Below the pieces are notes generated by a model. It had not been told where the DNA came from and ran no database searches. It saw only the letters and a list, made by a program, of their open reading frames with translations. Below are positions 21,946 to 35,156 of a stretch of DNA of 64,000 nucleotides, piece after piece. The DNA is from Drosophila miranda (taxonomy: Eukaryota; Arthropoda; Insecta; Diptera; Drosophilidae), in the NCBI RefSeq assembly GCF_003369915.1, contig NW_022881603.1:22379515-22443514 (forward strand). The letters run 5' to 3'. The position numbers and the translations under genes are program-made. Within the stretch, counting starts at the first letter, position 1; the number at the start of each line of letters is the position of its first letter.

Positions 21946-22400
21946 ACAAGATATAAAAAAGCGCTTAAGATTAGCTTGTTTATATTATTATCAGGCCCAA
22001 AACTTTCGGCAGTCTACCGATCATTCCATGCCCAATAAATTAAATTTGGCCAAAAAATCTGATGCCATAATTATGGCGATTTATTTGTTTCATTTCATTG
22101 AGAGTCAGAGCAATCATAATACTATATTCCTAAATATTCCGTAGAAGGTATAACATAGTCGATCAAATAGCAGTCTATATTAAAAAAATATGGCAAATGT
22201 TTACATTTCTTTCTGTTTGCCATTCTCACGCTCCCGCGAACGTGTTTTGGCACTCTCTCTCTCTCTTGTTCTGTTTGTGCTCTGTTATCGGTCAGCTCTT
22301 TTTGCAACAAAGCTCTCGCAGGCCTTTCAAATAGCTAGCTAATGGAATGATTTAGCAGTATAGCTCTGGCAGTGAATGAATTAAGTTCCTAACAAGCAAA
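21946..22400 (+). promoter_or_regulatory. Upstream region of U1 P450 (type A)
   Basis: The common spacer (to about 22133), then type A-specific upstream DNA with a CT-dinucleotide run at 22251-22266 (GAGA-factor-type) and CGGTCAGCTC after it. It presumably holds the P450 promoter and 5' UTR; the transcription start cannot be fixed. A 62-codon minus-strand ORF here is not a convincing gene. Confidence 0.45.
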
Positions 22401-24239
22401 ATGTTGAAAGTGCGCAGCGGTCTATCTATAATTCAGGCGCAAAAAGCAGCCCTCTCTGTCAGCAGTCCGCTGGTAAATATATAGTATACATATAGATCCG
22501 ATATGACAGTGATATACGTTTTTAAATCTCTTGTAGCGTTGGCAGACCACAGCAGCTGTAGCAGAGCCCAGAAATGATGCTAGTACAACTTTTCTGTCTA
22601 CTGTTTGGAATTTTATGCCTGGAGGAAAATATAGCAAACTGGACATTGTGAAATTGTTCAAAGCCTTGCAAGACGACTATGGAAACATATTATATTTACC
22701 AGGTATGATGGGAGGTACATCATACCTGATGACTCACAATCCCAAGGACTTCGAGGTCGTGTTCCGGAACGAAGGAGTGTGGCCGCATCGGCCTGGCAGC
22801 GATACTCTTCGCTATCATCGGAAGACTCATAGAAAGGATTTCTTCCAGGGAGTGGAGGGAGCTTTACCCACACAAGGAAAAACCTGGAGCGACTTTCGAT
22901 CGGCTGTAAATCCTGTCCTAATGCAGCCGAAGAACGTGCGGCTTTACTATAAGAAGATGTCCCAAGTGAACCAGGAGTTTGTGCAACGGTGCGTATGACT
23001 GATAATAAATCCCTGTTTACGCTCAAGTATGTTCTCCCCCCTTCACAGTATTAAAGCACTCCGTGATATCGATACCCAGGAAGCTCCAGATGATTTCTTA
23101 AACGTTATAAATCGGTGGACCCTCGAGTCAGTCTCTGTGGTGGCTCTGGACAAGCAGTTGGGACTGCTCAAAGAGTCGGGCGATAACGACCAGGCTGTGT
23201 TACTTTTCAAGTACCTGGACGATTTTTTTGAATTAACAGCCGATCTGGAGATGAAGCCCTCCATCTGGCGTTACGTTAAAACACCCAAGCTAATGAAGCT
23301 AATGAAGTCCCTAGATGGCGTTCAAGAAATAACTTCAGCGTATGTAGACGAAGCTATAGAGCGTCTAGAGAAAGAGGCCAAGGAGGGTGTTGTCCGCCCT
23401 GAGAGCGAGCAGAGTGTACTGGAAAAGCTGCTCAAGATCGACAAAAAGGTGGCAACGGTTATGGCCATGGACATGCTAATGGCCTGAGTGGATACCGTAC
23501 GTAGTCTGTTGTTCTCATACTTACCCTTATCTCATACATCCTTTTTTTCCAGACCTCAAGTACCTTTACAGCGGCCTTGCTGTGCCTTGCCAAGAATCCG
23601 GAGAAGCAGGCCGTAGTCCGAGAAGAGGTGATGAAGGTTCTACCCGAGAAGGACTCCGAATTCACTGAGGCATCGATGAAGAACGTTCCCTATCTACGTG
23701 CCTGCATCAAAGAGTCACAACGGATCTATCCTTTGGTCATCGGCAATGGCCGATTTCTCAATCGGGACAGCGTTTTGAGCGGATACCAAGTGCCAGCTGG
23801 TACCTGTGTGTCGATGGTTCCCCTGAGCTTGCTATCAAGCGAGGAGCACTTCCCCAAGGCTGCTGAGTTCCTGCCAGAACGTTGGATTCGTAACGCCACA
23901 GACTCCAACGGGCAATGCCCGGCAAATGACTTGAAGCTGAAGAATCCGTTTGTGTTCTTGCCCTTCGGATTTGGACCCCGGATGTGCGTTGGAAAGCGCA
24001 TCGTGGACATGGAGCTCGAGCTGGGCATCGCTCGACTCATTCGGAACTTTAGCATCGAGTTCAATCATCCCACGGAGAACGCTTTCCGCTCCTCCCTGAT
24101 CAATTTGCCCAACAGTAAACACATTTCTCATCCTAAATTATCTTTACAACTGGAAAACCTTGAAGGAACTTATTTGCAATATAAAGTAGGTGTTTTTTTG
24201 GCCGCACGTCAATCAGAATCAACTTGTTTTGTGCTTTGA
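22401..24239 (+). pseudogene. Cyp12-like: Cyp12-like P450, type A, U1 copy
   Basis: Exons 22401-22472, 22537-22988, 23049-23496, 23553-24239, with GT/AG at all introns. A 36-base in-frame deletion early in exon 2 removes 12 residues after RNDA. A stop codon TGA at 23485 replaces the conserved Gly of the I-helix AGVDT motif, which ends the protein before the heme region. Exon 4 is otherwise intact, with the heme Cys loop [10 protein letters not shown]. Full description under the U8 copy (59339-61213). Confidence 0.9.
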
Positions 24240-24414
24240 GGCATGAGGCAAATCAAGCACACAAAATTTTCATTGTGCAATTTGTGCCAACACGAGAGGC
24301 GTCACTTATCTGTGCGGAGGCATTTTCCTTGAGCAACACATTGTGCAATCGAAATCCTGCACACATCACATAAATTCCTTCCATTCGCGAATGCAAGACC
24401 CATTCCTATTGGCT

Positions 24415-26491
24415 ATGGTTGACCCAACCTCCATCAAGGGAGAGATCCTTGAGATGACTGGCGAGCATGTGGAGCAGCTCCATTCAATGTGGTCCCTCAT
24501 GTTCGAGCCGAAGACATGCGAGGACTTTCTGCACAAACTCAAGGCGCACGCGGATAATTTCTATACGGATCTGCTGACCGAGTCGCGGGAGAAGCAGGCG
24601 GCCATCCTGGATGACATAGACGCACTCCGAGCCGAGGCCAGCGACCTCACCCGACCCCTCCATGAGACGGTGGACATTGGTCAGAGGCCCGACGATGTGC
24701 CAATGATCATATTGCAGCTGTAGCTGGACAAAAGCATTGAGCATCTGCGCGAGGAGCTCTCGAAACGTCGGGCGGAGATCGGGGAGCTGCTGCTCCAGCA
24801 GGAGCAGCTCTGCGAAGAGCTGGGCGCACTGGCACTGGCTTTCGCGACCATCTCGACAACCTGCGCTCTCAGCGCGCAGTGCGCCAGACGGAGCTGGACC
24901 AGCTGCGCAAGGCCATCAAGCATGACATGAAGATGCTCGAGCTGATGCCCCAGACCGATGCAGAGGATCGCCTACTGAACGATCTGAGCCACAATCTAAC
25001 ACGAGAGACACTAGAGCGGCTGCGGCAGATGCGCAACAGTTATGCCGAGCAGATCCAGGAGCTGCGCTCCAAAATCCATGACATGCGCGAGAAGATCTAC
25101 GTGCTGTGGGATCGCCTCCAGGAGACGGACGAGAGCGCCATGCGACGAGTGCGCGAGTGCACCGAGAATACGCAGCGCACCTATGACATCCTCCATTCGG
25201 AGCTGCAGCGCTGCCAGGCACTGCGCAGCCAGAACCTCAAGACGTTCATCGAGCAGCTGCGCGTCGAGATAAGCAAGTGGTGGGATCTAACGCTCAAGAG
25301 CCAGCAGGAGCGCAAGCGTTTCTCCAACTACTACAATAAGTATTACAACGAAGACCTGTTGGAGCTGCACGAGCTGGAGCTGGATGATCTGAAGAGCTTC
25401 TACACGTGCAACAAGGAGATTTTCGATCTGTACGAGAGCCGTTCAGAACTTTGGTCCCGCATGCAGGCTCTAGAGGCAAAGGCCAACGAGCCGAATCGTT
25501 TCAACAATCGTGGCGGCCAGTTCCTTAAAGAGGAAAAGGAACGCAAGGCCATCACCTCGAAGCTGCCCAAGATTGAGCAGCAGATCACTGAACTGGTGCA
25601 CGCCTATGCGGTGCAATCGCATGGCCCGTTTCTGGTTTATGGCGAGAACATACTGGAGCTGATGGCTGGCGAATGGGAGAACTATCGGCAGGCCAAGCAG
25701 AGCTCGGCCCGCAAGAAGGCCCCGCCCACCACGAGGACGGGCAGCAGCAGCAAATTGATGATGCCACCGCCGACTGCCGGTTCAACGGCCCCTCGCACGC
25801 CCCGAACTTTGAAGAACATGTCCTCAATGTCGACCTCGACAATGTCGTTGCGCAAGACCCCAACAATCCAGCTGATCACTCCCAATATGACCAAGAGCAC
25901 TGGGAATCTGCACAAGCGACTGAATCCATGAGCAGCCGCCAGCTCTTCGGGGTATCGGACTCCCAACGCCAAGCGCAGCCTCATGAGCTCTCTGAATTCG
26001 ATACGCCCGTCGCCGTCTACCGCACAGCGGCTGGCCAACAGCCAGCTGAAGGCGTCCAAGTCGCCACTAAAGCGGGTCCGCGTCCTGGACAACACATTGC
26101 GTTGCAGCGGGGGATTGGGCAGACGCAGCATTGGCACACGCTCGAACAAGAAGCCACGCACAAAATCAGCGGTGCCGGATACAAGATCGCCCAGCGATTC
26201 CGAGTATATGACCGATGAGACCACTGAAAATGACCGCGAAGCCGGGATCTCCTATGAAGAATTGGTGCCCCGAGTCGCTCCTCAGTGCTGCCCGTCGGCG
26301 GGGCTCAGCATCAGCGCAATCGCGTGGCTATGCCACGAATTCGCCATGTCCTCGTAAACCACAATTCGGTGGCGTCGGCCGCCAACACACCGTCAAAGCA
26401 GGCGGTCAATCAGGAGGAGAGGCCTCGATTTGGCAATCAATTGAAGCTCCCATCGCCACGTGAAAGTCGCATGTGGCCGAATCCACGATGA
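24415..26491 (+). pseudogene. feo-like: feo/PRC1-like retrogene, U1 copy
   Basis: Starts at ATG 24415 (MVDPTSIKG). TAG at 24721 replaces AAG; a deletion near 24832 joins GCACTG to GGCTTTCGC, removing about 50 bases; TGA near 25928 replaces TCA after HKRLNP. A further frameshift lies near 26270 in the tail. The middle (24879-25931) stays open and includes the microtubule-binding segment EPNRFNNRGGQFLKEEK. AATAAA at 26586, poly(A) at 26624-26635. An upstream in-frame ATG at 24391 exists only in this copy. Confidence 0.9.
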
Positions 26492-26635
26492 GAATATTGG
26501 AATTTTTATTTGCGTTTTATGTTTGATTTCACTTTTTGTACCTTTATCTGTTTATCTCTGTTTCATTTATTTTCGATGTTGGCCCAATAAAAATTAAATT
26601 ACCTTCAAGAAGGACAACCGAACCAAAAAAAAAAA

Positions 26636-27092
26636 TAACAAGATATAAAAAAGCGCTAAAGATTAGCTTGTTTAAATTATTATTAGGCCCAAAACTTTCG
26701 GCAGTCTACCGACCATTTCATGCCCAATAAATTAAATTTGGCCAAAAAATCTGATGCCATAATTATGGCGATTTATTTGTTTCATTTCATTGAGAGTCAG
26801 ATCAATCATAATACTATATTCCTAAATATTCCTTAGAAGGTATAACATAGTCGATCAAATAGCAGTCTATATTAAAAAAATATGACAAATGTTTACAATT
26901 ATTTCTGTTTGGCATTCGCACGCTCCCGCGAACGTGTTTTGGCACTCTCTCTCTCTCTTGTTCTGTTTGTGCTCTGTTATCGGTCAGCTCTTTTTGCAAC
27001 AAAGCTCTCGCAGGCCTTTCAAATAGCTAGCTAATGGAATGATTTAGCAGTATAGCTCTGGCAGTGAATGAATTAAGTTCCTAAGAAGCAAA
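26636..27092 (+). promoter_or_regulatory. Upstream region of U2 P450 (type A)
   Basis: Same content as the U1 upstream region, without the DINE-like insert: common spacer, then type A upstream DNA with the CT-dinucleotide run near 26945-26960. No other gene. Confidence 0.45.
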
Positions 27093-28955
27093 ATGTTGAA
27101 AGTGCGCAGCGGTCTATCTATAATTCAGGCGCAAAAAGCAGCCCTCTCTGTCAGCAGTCCGCTGGTAAATATATAGTATACATATAGATCCGATATCACA
27201 GTGATATACGTTTTTAAATCTCTTGTAGCGTTGGCAGACCACAGCAGCTGTAGCAGAGCCCAGAAATGATGCAGAGTGGCTACAAGCTCGTCCCTTTGAT
27301 CAGATTCCTAGTACAACTTTTCTGTCTACTGTTCGGAATTTTATGCCTGGAGGAAAATATAGCAAACTGGACATTGTGAAATTGTTCAAAGCTTTGCAAG
27401 ACGACTATGGAAACATATTATATTTACCAGGTATGATGGGAGGTACGTCATACCTGATGACTCACAATCCCAAGGACTTTGAGGTCGTGTTCCGGAACGA
27501 AGGAGTGTGGCCGCATCGGCCTGGCAGCGATACTCTTCGCTATCATCGGAAGACTCATAGAAAGGATTTCTTCCAGGGAGTGGAGGGAGCTTTACCCACA
27601 CAAGGAAAAGCCTGGAGCGACTTTCGATCGGCTGTAAATCCTGTCCTAATGCAGCCGAAGAACGTGCGGCTTTACTATAAGAAGATGTCCCAAGTGAACC
27701 AGGAGTTTGTGCAACGGTGCGTATGACTGATAATAAATCCCTGTTTACGCTCAAGTATGTTCACAGTATTAAAGCACTCCGTGATATCGATACCCAGGAG
27801 GCTCCAGATGATTTCTTAAGCGTTATAAATCGGTGGACCCTCGAGTCAGTCTCTGTGGTGGCTCTGGACAAGCAGTTGGGACTGCTCAAAGAGTCGGGCG
27901 ATAACGACCAGGCTGTGTTACTTTTCAACTACCTGGACGATTTTTTTGAATTAACAGCCGATCTGGAGATGAAGCCCTCCATCTGGAGTTACGTTAAAAC
28001 ACCCAAGCTAATGAAGCTAATGAAGTCCCTAGATGGCGTTCAAGAAATAACTTCAGCGTATGTAGACGAAGCTATAGAGCGTCTAGAGAAAGAGGCCAAG
28101 GAGGGTGTTGTCCGCCCTGAGAGCGAGCAGAGTGTACTGGAAAGCTGCTCAAGATCGACAAAAAGGTGGCGACGGTTATGGCCATGGACATGCTAATGGC
28201 CGGAGTGGATACCGTGATAGTCTGTTGTTCTCATACTTACCCTTATCTCATACATCCTTTTTTTCCAGACCTCAAGTACCTTTACAGCGGCCTTGCTGTG
28301 CCTTGCCAAGAATCCGGAGAAGCAGGCCGTACTCCGAGAAGAGGTGATGAAGGTTCTACCCGAGAAGGACTCCGAATTCACTGAGGCATCGATGAAGAAC
28401 GTTCCCTATCTACGTGCCTGCATCAAAGAGTCACAACGGATCTATCCTTTGGTCATCGGCAATGGCCGATTTCTCAATCGGGACAGCGTTTTGAGCGGAT
28501 ACCAAGTGCCAGCTGGTACCTGTGTGTCGATGGTTCCCCTGAGCTTGCTATCAAGCGAGGAGCACTTCCCCAAGGCTGCTGAGTTCCTGCCAGAGCGTTG
28601 GATTCGTAACGCCACAGACTCCAACGGGCAATGCCCGGCAAATGACTTGAAGCTGAAGAATCCGTTTGTGTTCTTGCCCTTCGGATTTGGACCCCGGATG
28701 TGCGTTGGAAAGCGCATCGTGGACATGGAGCTCGAGCTGGGCATCGCTCGACTCATTCGGAACTTTAGCATCGAGTTCAATCATCCCACGGAGAACGCTT
28801 TCCGCTCCTCCCTGATCAATTTGCCCAACAGTAAACACATTTCTCATCCTAAATTATCTTTACAACTGGAAAACCTTGAAGGAACTTATTTGCAATATAA
28901 AGTAGGTGTTTTTTTGGCCGCACGTCAATCAGAATCAACTTGTTTTGTGCTTTGA
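27093..28955 (+). pseudogene. Cyp12-like: Cyp12-like P450, type A, U2 copy
   Basis: Exons 27093-27164, 27229-27716, 27767-28213, 28269-28955. One A is lost from GGAAAAGC near 28140 in exon 3, shifting the frame before the I-helix. Intron 2 is shortened by loss of a C-run (ends TATGTTCACAG), and the intron 3 donor reads GTGATAG instead of GTACGT. Exon 4 keeps the heme motif and the novel C-terminal tail. Confidence 0.9.
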
Positions 28956-29130
28956 GGCATGAGGCAAATCAAGCACACAAAATTTTCATTGTGCAATTTG
29001 TGCCAACACGAGAGGCGTCACTTATCTGTGCGGAGGCATTTTCCTTGAGCAACACATTGTGCAATCGAAATCCTGCACACATCACATAAATTCCTTCCAT
29101 TCGCGAATACAAGACCCATTCCTATTGGCT

Positions 29131-31394
29131 ATGGTTGACCCAACCTCCATCAAGGGAGAGATCCTTGAGATGACTGGCGAGCATGTGGAGCAGCTCCATT
29201 TAATGTGGTCCCTCATGTTCGAGCCGAAGACATGCGAGGACTTTCTGCACAAACTCAAGGCGCACGCGGATAATTTCTATACGGATCTGCTGACCGAGTC
29301 GCGGGAGAAGCAGGCGGCCATCCTGGATGACATAGCCGCACTCCGAGCCGAGGCCAGCGACCTCACCCGAGTCCTCCATGAGACGGTGGACATTGGTCAG
29401 AGGCCCGACGATGTGCCACTGATCACATTGCAGCTGAAGCTGGACAAAAGCATTGAGCATCTGCGCGAGGAGCTCTCGAAACGTCGGGCGGAGATCGGGG
29501 AGCTGCTGCTCCAGCAGGAGCAGCTCTGCGAAGAGCTGGGCGCACTGCCGCTCCCTCTACTGGCGGACCCGCTGCCCCTGCCCGATGAGATGGACGGCTT
29601 TCGCGACCATCTCGACAACCTGCGCTCTCAGCGCGCAGTGCGCCAGACGGAGCTGGACCAGCTGCGCAAGGCCATCAAGCATGACATGAAGATGCTCGAG
29701 CTGATGCCCCAGACGATGCAGAGGATCGCCTACTGAACGATCTGAGCACAATCAAGAAAAAAGCGGAGATGGAAGACGAGCAGATCAGGCGTCATGCCAG
29801 AGACCTGCAGCTGACTGCGTAGCGATGCGCGAGCTGCAGCGAATCAAGTATGAGATGCTCGAGGAGGAGAGAGAGGAGCTAGAACGATCTGACCACAATC
29901 TAACACAGAGACACTAGAGCGGCTGCGGCAGATGCGCAACAGTTATGCCGAGCAGATCCAGGAGCTGCGCTCCAAAATCCATGACATGCGCGAGAAGATC
30001 TACGTGCTGTGGGATCGCCTCCAGGAGACGGACGAGAGCGCCATGCGACGAGTGCGCGAGTGCACCGAGAATACGCAGCGCACCTATGACATCCTCCATT
30101 CGGAGCTGCAGCGCTGCCAGGCACTGCGCAGCCAGAACCCCAAGACGTTCATCGAGCAGCTGCGCGTCGAGATAAGCAAGTGGTGGGATCTAACGCTCAA
30201 GAGCCAGCAGGAGCGCAAGCGTTTCTCCAACTACTACAATAAGTATTACAACGAAGACCTGTTGGAGCTGCACGAGCTGGAGCTGGATGATCTGAAGAGC
30301 TTCTACACGTGCAACAAGGAGATTTTCGATCTGTACGAGAGCCGTGCAGAACTTTGGTCCCGCATGCAGGCTCTAGACGCAAAGGCCAACGAGCCGAATC
30401 GTTTCAACAATCGTGGCGGCCAGTTCCTTAAAGAGGAAAAGGAACGCAAGGCCATCACCTCGAAGCTGCCCAAGATTGAGCAGCAGATCACTGAACTGGT
30501 GCACGCCTATGAGGTGCAATCGCATGGCCCGTTTCTGGTTTATGGCGAGAACATACTGGAGCTGATGGCTGGCGAATGGGAGAACTATCGGCAGGCCAAG
30601 CAGAGCTCGGCCCGCAAGAAGGCCCGCCCACCAGGAGGACGGGCAGCAGCAGCAAATTGATGATGCCACCGCCGACTGCCGGTTCAACGGCCCCTCGCAC
30701 GCCCCGAACTTTGAAGAACATGTCCTCAATGTCGACCTCGACAATGTCGTTGCGCAAGACCCCAACAATCCAGCTGATCACTCCCAATATGACCAAGAGC
30801 ACTGGGAATCTGCACAAGCGACTGAATCCATCAGCAGCCGCCAGCTCTTCGGGGTATCGGACTCCCAACGCCAAGCGCAGCCTCATGAGCTCTCTGAATT
30901 CGATACGCCCGTCGCCGTCTACCGCACAGCGGCTGGCCAACAGCCAGCTGAAGGCGTCCAAGTCGCCACTAAAGCGGGTCCGCGTCCTGGACAACACATT
31001 GCGTCGCAGCGGGGGATTGGGCAGACGCAGCATTGGCACACGCTCGAACAAGAAGCCACGCACAAAATCAGCGGTGCCGGATACAAGATCGCCCAGCGAT
31101 TCCGAGTATATGACCGATGAGACCACTGAAAATGACCGCGAAGCCGGGATCTCCTATGAAGAATTGGTGCCCACGAGTCGCTCCTCAGTGCTGCCCGTCG
31201 GCGGGGCTCAGCATCAGCGCAATCGCGTGGCTGTGCCACGAATTCGCCATGTCCTCGTAAACCACAATTCGGTGGCGTCGGCCGCCAACACACCGTCAAA
31301 GCAGGCGGTCAATCAGGAGGAGAGGCCTCGATTTGGCAATCAATTGAAGCTCCCATCGCCACGTGAAAGTCGCATGTGGCCGAATCCACGATGA
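29131..31394 (+). pseudogene. feo-like: feo/PRC1-like retrogene, U2 copy, with foreign coiled-coil insert
   Basis: Open from ATG 29131 for 201 codons. A lost C near 29711 then shifts the frame. A foreign 128-base segment follows at 29754-29881. Another frameshift near 30627 (GCCCGCCCACCAGG) splits the tail. The central frame (29932-30660) retains the spectrin-like and microtubule-binding parts. Poly(A) at 31528-31538, directly followed by a DINE-like element. Confidence 0.9.
29754..29881 (+). other. Foreign insert of unknown origin in U2 feo-like gene
   Basis: 128 bases absent from all other copies, bounded by a duplicated 19-base piece of the gene (29735-29753 and 29882-29900, GAACGATCTGAG/CCACAATC). 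It encodes charged, helix-forming residues (AEMEDEQIRRHARDLQL, then in another frame MRELQRIKYEMLEEEREEL), as in a coiled-coil protein. I do not recognise the source gene. Confidence 0.7.
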
Positions 31395-31538
31395 GATTAT
31401 TGGAATTTTTATTTGCGTTTTATGTTTGATTTCATTTTTTGTACCTTTATCTGTTTATCTCTGTTTCATTTATTTTCGATGTTGGCCCAATAAAAATTAA
31501 ATTACCTTCAAGAAGGACAACCGAACCAAAAAAAAAAA

Positions 31539-32652
31539 CGAGGGGGAACGTTGTGAGTTGCTGCGAACACCGCAACTCTACAGTTATACCCGATACTAAG
31601 TCAGTATGGCTCTCCTCGGCAGACGCCGCTAATATAAACGACACGACAAAGAGTGCGTGCGAGAGAGACAGAAAATCAGTCTGAGCGTGACGTCGGGCGC
31701 TGCGTAGCCAGTGCAAATTGATTTGTTCTTTTGGCTATAAAAATGATCTGATCTGATCCAGATTCAGCAATCTGATAGATATGGTCATTATCTATGATTC
31801 TGCGTTTTTATTAGTTTTCTCGAATGTGCAATATTGTGGATGCAACAGATTTTCGTCTTTGTGGGGGCGGAAGGGGGTGGGGCAAAATTCTGAGATATAC
31901 GTTTTATAGTGAGATCTAACAGAAGTGCGGATACCAAATTTGGTTACTCTAGCCTTAATAGTCTCTGAGATTTGTGGATGCCCCAGATTTTCGTCCTTTG
32001 CGGGGGCGGAAGGGGGTGTGGCGAAATTTGGACACGAAACGGTCAAGGTCCGATATCACAGGAGTGTGGATACCAAATTTGGTTGCTCTGGCTTTTATAG
32101 GTTCTGAGATCCTTGAACTCATATTTTGCAATTGCAAAGCCGACCCTGAAACCTGTGTGTTAGAGAGAGACAGAGCGAGAAAGAATGAAATTGTTTTCTT
32201 GATTCTGGCTATAATAATTATACGATCTGGTTGAGATTTTACACTCTAGAACATATAGTCATCCCTACGATTCTGCGTTTTTGGTTTTATCGTATCTTTA
32301 AAAATGTGGATGCCACAGATTTTCGTCCTTTGTGGGGGCGGAAGTGGGCGGGGCGAAGTTTTGAAATATTTTTGTAGCAGTGACATATCACAGAAGTCTG
32401 GATCAAAACATCGTTGCTCTAGCTCTTATAGTCTTTGAGCACTAGGCGCTGAAGGGACGGACGGACGGACGGACGGACGGACGGACGGACAGACGGACAG
32501 ACAGACAGGGCTCAATCGACTCGGCTATTGATGCTGATCAAGAATATATATACTTTATGGGGTCGGAAACGATTCCTTCTGGACGTTACACACATCCACT
32601 TTTACCACAAATCTAATATACCCCAATACTCATTTTGAGTATCGGGTATAAT
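31539..32652. mobile_element. DINE-1/INE-1-like element (U2-U3 spacer)
   Basis: A second copy of the element at 20818-21945, at the same position relative to the feo poly(A). It has the same inverted ends (ATACCCGATAC near 31590, GTATCGGGTATAA at its right end) and a GACG microsatellite (32455-32508). The identical position in two units shows it was copied with the unit rather than inserted twice. Confidence 0.6.
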
Positions 32653-33105
32653 AAAATATAAAAAGCGCTAAAGATTAGCTTGTTTATATTATTATCAGGC
32701 CCAAAACTTTCGGCAGTCTACCGACCATTCCATGCCCAATAAATTAAATTTGGCCAAAAAATCTGATGCCATAATTATGGCGATTTATTTGTTTCATTTC
32801 ATTGAGAGTCAGATCAATCATAATACTATATTCCTAAATATTCCGTAGAAGGTATAACATAGTCGATCAAATAGCAGTCTATATTAAAAAAATATGGCAA
32901 ATGTTTACAATTATTTCTGTTTTGGCATTCGCACGCTCCCGCGAACGTGTTTTGGCACTCTCTCTCTCTCTTGTTCTGTTTGTGCTCTGTTATCGGTCAG
33001 CTCTTTTTGCAACAAAGCTCTCGCAGGCCTTTCAAATAGCTAGCTAATGGAATGATTTAGCAGTATAGCTCTGGCAGTGAATGAATTAAGTTCCTAACAA
33101 GCAAA
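32653..33105 (+). promoter_or_regulatory. Upstream region of U3 P450 (type A)
   Basis: Common spacer plus type A upstream DNA with the CT-dinucleotide run near 32957-32972. No other gene. Confidence 0.45.
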
Positions 33106-34981
33106 ATGTTGAAAGTGCGCAGCGGTCTATCTATAATTCAGGCGCAAAAAGCAGCCCTCTCTGTCAGCAGTCCGCTGGTAAATATATAGTATACATATAG
33201 ATCCGATATCACAGTGATATACGTTTTTAAATCTCTTGTAGCGTTGGCAGACCACAGCAGCTGTAGCAGAGCCCAGAAATGATGCAGAGTGGCTACAAGC
33301 TCGTCCCTTTGATCAGATTCCTAGTACAACTTTTCTGTCTACTGTTCGGAATTTTATGCCTGGAGGAAAATATAGCAAACTGGACATTGTGAAATTGTTC
33401 AAAGCTTTGCAAGACGACTATGGAAACATATTATATTTACCAGGTATGATGGGAGGTACGTCATACCTGATGACTCACAATCCCAAGGACTTTGAGGTCG
33501 TGTTCCGGAACGAAGGAGTGTGGCCGCATCGGCCTGGCAGCGATACTCTTCGCTATCATCGGAAGACTCATAGAAAGGATTTCTTCCAGGGAGTGGAGGG
33601 AGCTTTACCCACACAAGGAAAAACCTGGAGCGACTTTCGATCGGCTGTAAATCCTGTCCTAATGCAGCCGAAGAACGTGCGGCTTTACTATAAGAAGATG
33701 TCCCAAGTGAACCAGGAGTTTGTGCAACGGTGCGTATGACTGATAATAAATCCCTGTTTACGCTCAAGTATGTTCTCCCCCCTTCACAGTATTAAAGCAC
33801 TCCGTGATATCGATACCCAGGAAGCTCCAGATGATTTCTTAAACGTTATAAATCGGTGGACCCTCGAGTCAGTCTCTGTGGTGGCTCTGGACAAGCAGTT
33901 GGGACTGCTCAAAGAGTCGGGCGATAACGACCAGGCTGTGTTACTTTTCAAGTACCTGGACGATTTTTTTGAATTAACAGCCGATCTGGAGATGAAGCCC
34001 TCCATCTGGCGTTACGTTAAAACACCCAAGCTAATGAAAGCTAATGAAGTCCCTAGATGGCGTTCAAGAAATAACTTCAGCGTATGTAGACGAAGCTATA
34101 GAGCGTCTAGAGAAAGAGGCCAAGGAGGGTGTTGTCCGCCCTGAGAGCGAGCAGAGTGTACTGGAAAAGCTGCTCAAGATCGACAAAAAGGTAGCGACGG
34201 TTATGGCCATGGACATGCTAATGGCCGGAGTGGATACCGTACGTAGTCTGTTGTTCTCATACTTACCCTTATCTCATACATCCTTTTTTTCCATACCTCA
34301 AGTACCTTTACAGCGGCCTTGCTGTGCCTTGCCAAGAATCCGGAGAAGCAGGCCGTACTCCGAGAAGAGGTGATGAAGGTTCTACCCGAGAAGGACTCCG
34401 AATTCACTGAGGCATCGATGAAAAATGTTCCCTATCTACGTGCCTGCATCAAAGAGTCACAACGGATCTATCCTTTGGTCATCGGCAATGGCCGATTTCT
34501 CAATCGGGACAGCGTTTTGAGCGGATACCAAGTGCCAGCTGGTACCTGTGTGTCGATGGTTCCCCTGAGCTTGCTATCAAGCGAGGAGCACTTCCCCAAG
34601 GCTGCTGAGTTCCTGCCAGAACGTTGGATTCGTAACGCCACAGACTCCAACGGGCAATGCCCGGCAAATGACTTGAAGCTGAAGAATCCGTTTGTGTTCT
34701 TGCCCTTCGGATTTGGACCCCGGATGTGCGTTGGAAAGCGCATCGTGGACATGGAGCTCGAGCTGGGCATCGCTCGACTCATTCGGAACTTTAGCATCGA
34801 GTTCAATCATCCCACGGAGAACGCTTTCCGCTCCTCCCTGATCAATTTGCCCAACAGTAAACACATTTCTCATCCTAAATTTTCTTTACAACTGGAAAAC
34901 CTTGAAGGAACTTATTTGCAATATAAAGTAGGTGTTTTTTTGGCCGCACGTCAATCAGAATCAACTTGTTTTGTGCTTTGA
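33106..34981 (+). pseudogene. Cyp12-like: Cyp12-like P450, type A, U3 copy
   Basis: Exons 33106-33177, 33242-33729, 33790-34238, 34295-34981. An extra A in GAAAGCTAATG near 34038 shifts exon 3. The intron 3 acceptor is mutated from CCAGACC to CCATACC (near 34292), so exon 4 cannot be joined normally. Exon 4 itself is open to its stop. Confidence 0.9.
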
Positions 34982-35156
34982 GGCATGAGGCAAATCAAGC
35001 ACACAAAATTTTCATTGTGCAATTTGTGCCAACACGAGAGGCGTCACTTATCTGTGCGGAGGCATTTTCCTTGAGCAACACATTGTGCAATCGAAATCCT
35101 GCACACATCACATAAATTCCTTCCATTCGCGAATACAAGACCCATTCCTATTGGCT

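Noticed and set aside
22122-22310. 62-codon minus-strand ORF in the type A upstream region, repeated in U1, U2, U6 and U7.
   Set aside because: It lies in presumed P450 promoter DNA, is missing or broken in other units, and has no recognisable domain.
29754-29881. Considered as an original exon of feo lost from all other units.
   Set aside because: The 19-base duplicated flanks and its absence from eight other copies make a later insertion in U2 simpler.
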